From Flavobacterium circumlabens (GTDB lineage: Bacteria; Bacteroidota; Bacteroidia; Flavobacteriales; Flavobacteriaceae), in the NCBI RefSeq assembly GCF_004345565.1, contig NZ_SLWA01000003.1, positions 186,001 to 250,000 of the forward strand: DNA of 64,000 bases, in the 5' to 3' direction. The position numbers were made by a program, and so were the translations under genes. The notes under the pieces are model-generated. The model had not been told where the DNA came from. It saw only the letters and a program-made list of their open reading frames with translations, and did no database searches. Below, piece after piece: positions 62,261 through 64,000 of the stretch (its first letter is position 1; each line of letters starts with the position of its first letter).

Positions 62261-62941
62261 TCAAATCATGAAATCTGCTAAATGAATGGTGTTGCTTTTC
62301 CTCTGATACCAATCATTATAAACTAATTCTAAGTTTTCCACCGTAAACTCCCCAAAATCAAAATTACGGAATTTTTCGACGGCCTCGATTAATTGCTTCG
62401 AATGCTGAAGTTCTTCCTGAAATCGCATTACGGTAGAATGTGCAGCAGAGATAGTATAGCGGCTGTCTATAGTTTGTTGTAAAGTTGAATTCTTAAAATT
62501 CTCACGCAGTTTATTTCGTAAGTTATTCAGGGATTCATCAGTCGGGAAGCCTTGAATCATCAAGGCGGAAGGAGAAGCTGTAACTCCTTTGAATTTAATT
62601 GTAATGCCGTCTAAATCTACCAGGCTTTTACAAATAACTTCAATGTAATCGTTAGGCGAAATCTGATTTAAGCGAAATTCCTCCGAACAGGAAATAATTG
62701 ACATTACCGTAATGTGAATATCTGAATCAGGATAATAATATTGTGTAGGTTCCACTTCTTTTAAGGCTTCTAAAAACAACTTAATCTTTGTTTTTACGGT
62801 ATCGTTTGGGCGAATGAGCAGTGTTATTCCAAATCGGGAATCAGATTCATTATTGATTTGAGAATCAGGAATGCAATTTCCGGCCAGAATAGCTTCGGAA
62901 GATTTTTTATAGAGCTGATTGTAATGTTCAGTTAGATTCAT
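62261..62941 (-). CDS. 2H phosphoesterase superfamily protein
   Basis: A 226-residue protein with the two HxT motifs of the 2H fold: DIHITVMSI (H76, T78) and AAHSTVMRF (H168, T170). Such enzymes open cyclic phosphodiesters or 2'-5' bonds in RNA and nucleotides, so it may act on RNA 2',3'-cyclic ends. It is far from the repair locus in this window (about 53 kb) and the upstream neighbour is a gene remnant, so a direct link is not supported. Size is normal for the family. Confidence 0.85.
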   Translation of the reverse strand: MNLTEHYNQLYKKSSEAILAGNCIPDSQINNESDSRFGITLLIRPNDTVKTKIKLFLEALKEVEPTQYYYPDSDIHITVMSIISCSEEFRLNQISPNDYIEVICKSLVDLDGITIKFKGVTASPSALMIQGFPTDESLNNLRNKLRENFKNSTLQQTIDSRYTISAAHSTVMRFQEELQHSKQLIEAVEKFRNFDFGEFTVENLELVYNDWYQRKSNTIHLADFMI

Positions 62942-62946
62942 TGGGG

Positions 62947-63140
62947 TTATTTGATTTTTCCTTTTTCTAAATTTTCCTGTAGCCTGAATTTTACAATTTT
63001 GGTAATTAAGGCAAATGGCATTGGTTGGTTTAAAGGAAATTGTAGAGAACCTTTTCCTGATTTGTATTTATAAAGTTCCTCTTTAAAAGTTTCATGACCG
63101 CTGGGCAAAGCATACAGGCCAATGTGCTTTTTTTGTTTCA
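62947..63140 (-). pseudogene. Remnant of a DUF1801 (YdhG-like) gene, C-terminal part only
   Basis: The minus strand encodes about 60 residues ending at the TAA at 62947-62949: KKHIGLYALPSGHETFKEEL, then KYKSGKGSLQFPLNQPMPFA and LITKIVKFRLQENLEKGKIK. This is the typical second half of DUF1801/iron-chaperone-like proteins. No start codon with the first half is present; the 5' side runs straight into a GTTTCAGGTTTCAGG repeat (about 63135-63190) that seems to have replaced it. Confidence 0.8.
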
Positions 63141-63190
63141 GGTTTCAGGTTTCAAGTTCCGTACAGAACCTGAAACTTGAAACTGAGAAC
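63135..63190. repeat. GTTTCAGGTTTCAGG repeat
   Basis: A short inverted repeat of the 'ctgaaacttgaaac' family (arms 'gtttcaggtttcaag' and 'cctgaaacttgaaac') that abuts the truncated DUF1801 remnant. Confidence 0.65.
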
Positions 63191-63195
63191 TCCTC

Positions 63196-63663
63196 CTACG
63201 CCAGCCCTTTCGGGAATCTGTCCAGCACCAAATTAAGTTGAATATGATGTTCTAAATAGGCTTTTGCACCGGCTAAAACTAAAGTAAAACCTTCAGTTGA
63301 ATTTCGGACCTGATCAATTATGGTGTCAGAATCTCCTTTTAGACCTGAATTGGTGATGCTTACAAAAGTTTCGCTTTCGTTTAACGGGGTAAAAATCCAT
63401 TCTACTAAAGTGATTTCATCCGGATTTCCCCATTCGATCACAATCTTCTGATTTTCTTTGATCACTTTCGTTAAGACCGTCAGCGAAAAGCCATACATTT
63501 CCCAGGTCCATTCAGTCGATTGGTCTTCTTCTAATTTTCCCGAACCCTTGCTAAACCAAAAGTTACTGGTGATTTCGGGATTTATAAAAGCCTGAAAAAC
63601 TTCTGAAACAGGTTTTCTTATCAGCATTTCGGCTTTTGCGAATTTATTGTTCTCGGTTTTCAT
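63196..63663 (-). CDS. AHSA1-like SRPBCC family protein
   Basis: A 155-residue START-like protein with the AHSA1 pattern: ATAEMLIRKPVSEVFQAFINPEITSNFWFSKGSGKL (here KAEMLIRKPV...), TEWTWEMYG, VIEWGNPDEITLVEWIFTPL and SFTLVLAGAKAYLEH (here EGFTLVLAGAKAYLEHHIQL). The family binds hydrophobic ligands or acts as an Hsp90-activator-like domain; the substrate is unknown. It lies just downstream, on the same strand, of the LOG gene at the right edge, separated by a low-complexity spacer. Confidence 0.85.
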   Translation of the reverse strand: MKTENNKFAKAEMLIRKPVSEVFQAFINPEITSNFWFSKGSGKLEEDQSTEWTWEMYGFSLTVLTKVIKENQKIVIEWGNPDEITLVEWIFTPLNESETFVSITNSGLKGDSDTIIDQVRNSTEGFTLVLAGAKAYLEHHIQLNLVLDRFPKGLA

Positions 63664-63769
63664 AGAATATAAATGTAGAATGTTTTTGTAAAATGTAAAA
63701 TGTCATCTGAGACCTGAGACTGAGACCTGAGATCTAAAACCTCTAATTTATGAAATTTAATTTTAAGGT

Positions 63770-64000
63770 TTATATTTTCTCTTTATCAATCCATTTTCCG
63801 GTAGTTGGCGCTACGTAATGCTTCATTTTGTGTAATAAATCCTCGATATTGTCACTTACCAAAAGCATTTCTTTATTGACGTTTTTCAGGAAACCTTTAT
63901 CGACCATGGTCTGGGTCAGTGCTATTAGAGAATCGTAAAAGCCGTTTATGTTTAAAATCGCAATGGGTTTTTTATGTAAGCCTAATTGCGCCCATGTCAG
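63770..64000 (-). CDS. LOG-family protein, cut by the window edge
   Basis: The minus strand from 64000 to the TAA at 63770 encodes the last 76 residues of a LOG (lonely guy)/TIGR00730 Rossmann protein: LTWAQLGLHKKPIAILNING, FYDSLIALTQTMVDKGFLKN, then NIEDLLHKMKHYVAP. Members are nucleotide 5'-monophosphate phosphoribohydrolases. The N-terminal part with PGGxGTxxE lies outside the window. Confidence 0.85.
   Translation of the reverse strand: MTWAQLGLHKKPIAILNINGFYDSLIALTQTMVDKGFLKNVNKEMLLVSDNIEDLLHKMKHYVAPTTGKWIDKEKI

Overview
The window looks like a chromosomal segment of a Flavobacterium-type member of the Bacteroidota. Supporting signs are the low G+C, promoters with the Bacteroidota -7 box TAnnTTTG, a secreted EndA-type nuclease with a type IX secretion C-terminal tail, a TonB-dependent outer membrane receptor, bshB1 (bacillithiol), menaquinone genes, single-chain PurL, and many palindromic intergenic repeats of the kind common in this genus. 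No phage structural genes, integrase, transposase or CRISPR array were seen.

The left 30 kb is accessory in character. At 175-9396 all genes run rightward: a protein with a HEPN-like RNxxxH motif, a SUKH protein, an unrecognised protein with a GSx4DxD motif, a T4 Rnl1-like RNA ligase, a T4-type polynucleotide kinase/3'-phosphatase, TatD, and then three overlapping genes: RlaP-like nucleotidyltransferase, OLD-family ATPase/TOPRIM nuclease, second RlaP-like nucleotidyltransferase. Together they read as an RNA break-healing and sealing locus joined to a possible effector. Between kinase and TatD (4421-4493) is an RNA-like element whose halves fold as a tRNA in circularly permuted order, opened at the anticodon loop. 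That is the most interesting object in the window.

From 9503 to 14825 lies a LuxR-type two-component operon with two embedded unknown genes, divergent from two transcription units for exported or beta-rich proteins. The three promoters share an ACCC-N4-GGGT operator at fixed distance from the -7 box. A PHP-domain/SMC-like ATPase (15164-18139) follows, then two HTH regulators, one preceded by three 55-bp direct repeats. Next come a secreted copper module (cupredoxin-like protein, Cys-motif protein, tyrosinase), a small kinase-like protein and a 1691-residue DUF4132 protein with a small partner. A second shared promoter block (AAATCAGGTRTTTTTAC, 42-43 nt before the -7 box) precedes the RlaP-OLD-RlaP operon, the PHP-ATPase and the copper module, suggesting one regulator for three unlinked units.

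The right half (29.8-64 kb) is mostly housekeeping: acyl-CoA synthetase, TonB receptor, PurL, secreted nuclease, a beta-helix lipoprotein, menaquinone genes (thioesterase plus isochorismate synthase), BshB1, tRNA-His, a zinc metallopeptidase, a large hybrid histidine kinase, aldehyde dehydrogenase, an RluA-type pseudouridine synthase, PanB, L-serine dehydratase, a cation/proton antiporter, a 2H phosphoesterase, a truncated DUF1801 remnant, an AHSA1-type protein and, cut by the right edge, a LOG-family protein. Functional calls come from motif recognition by eye; no database search was run.
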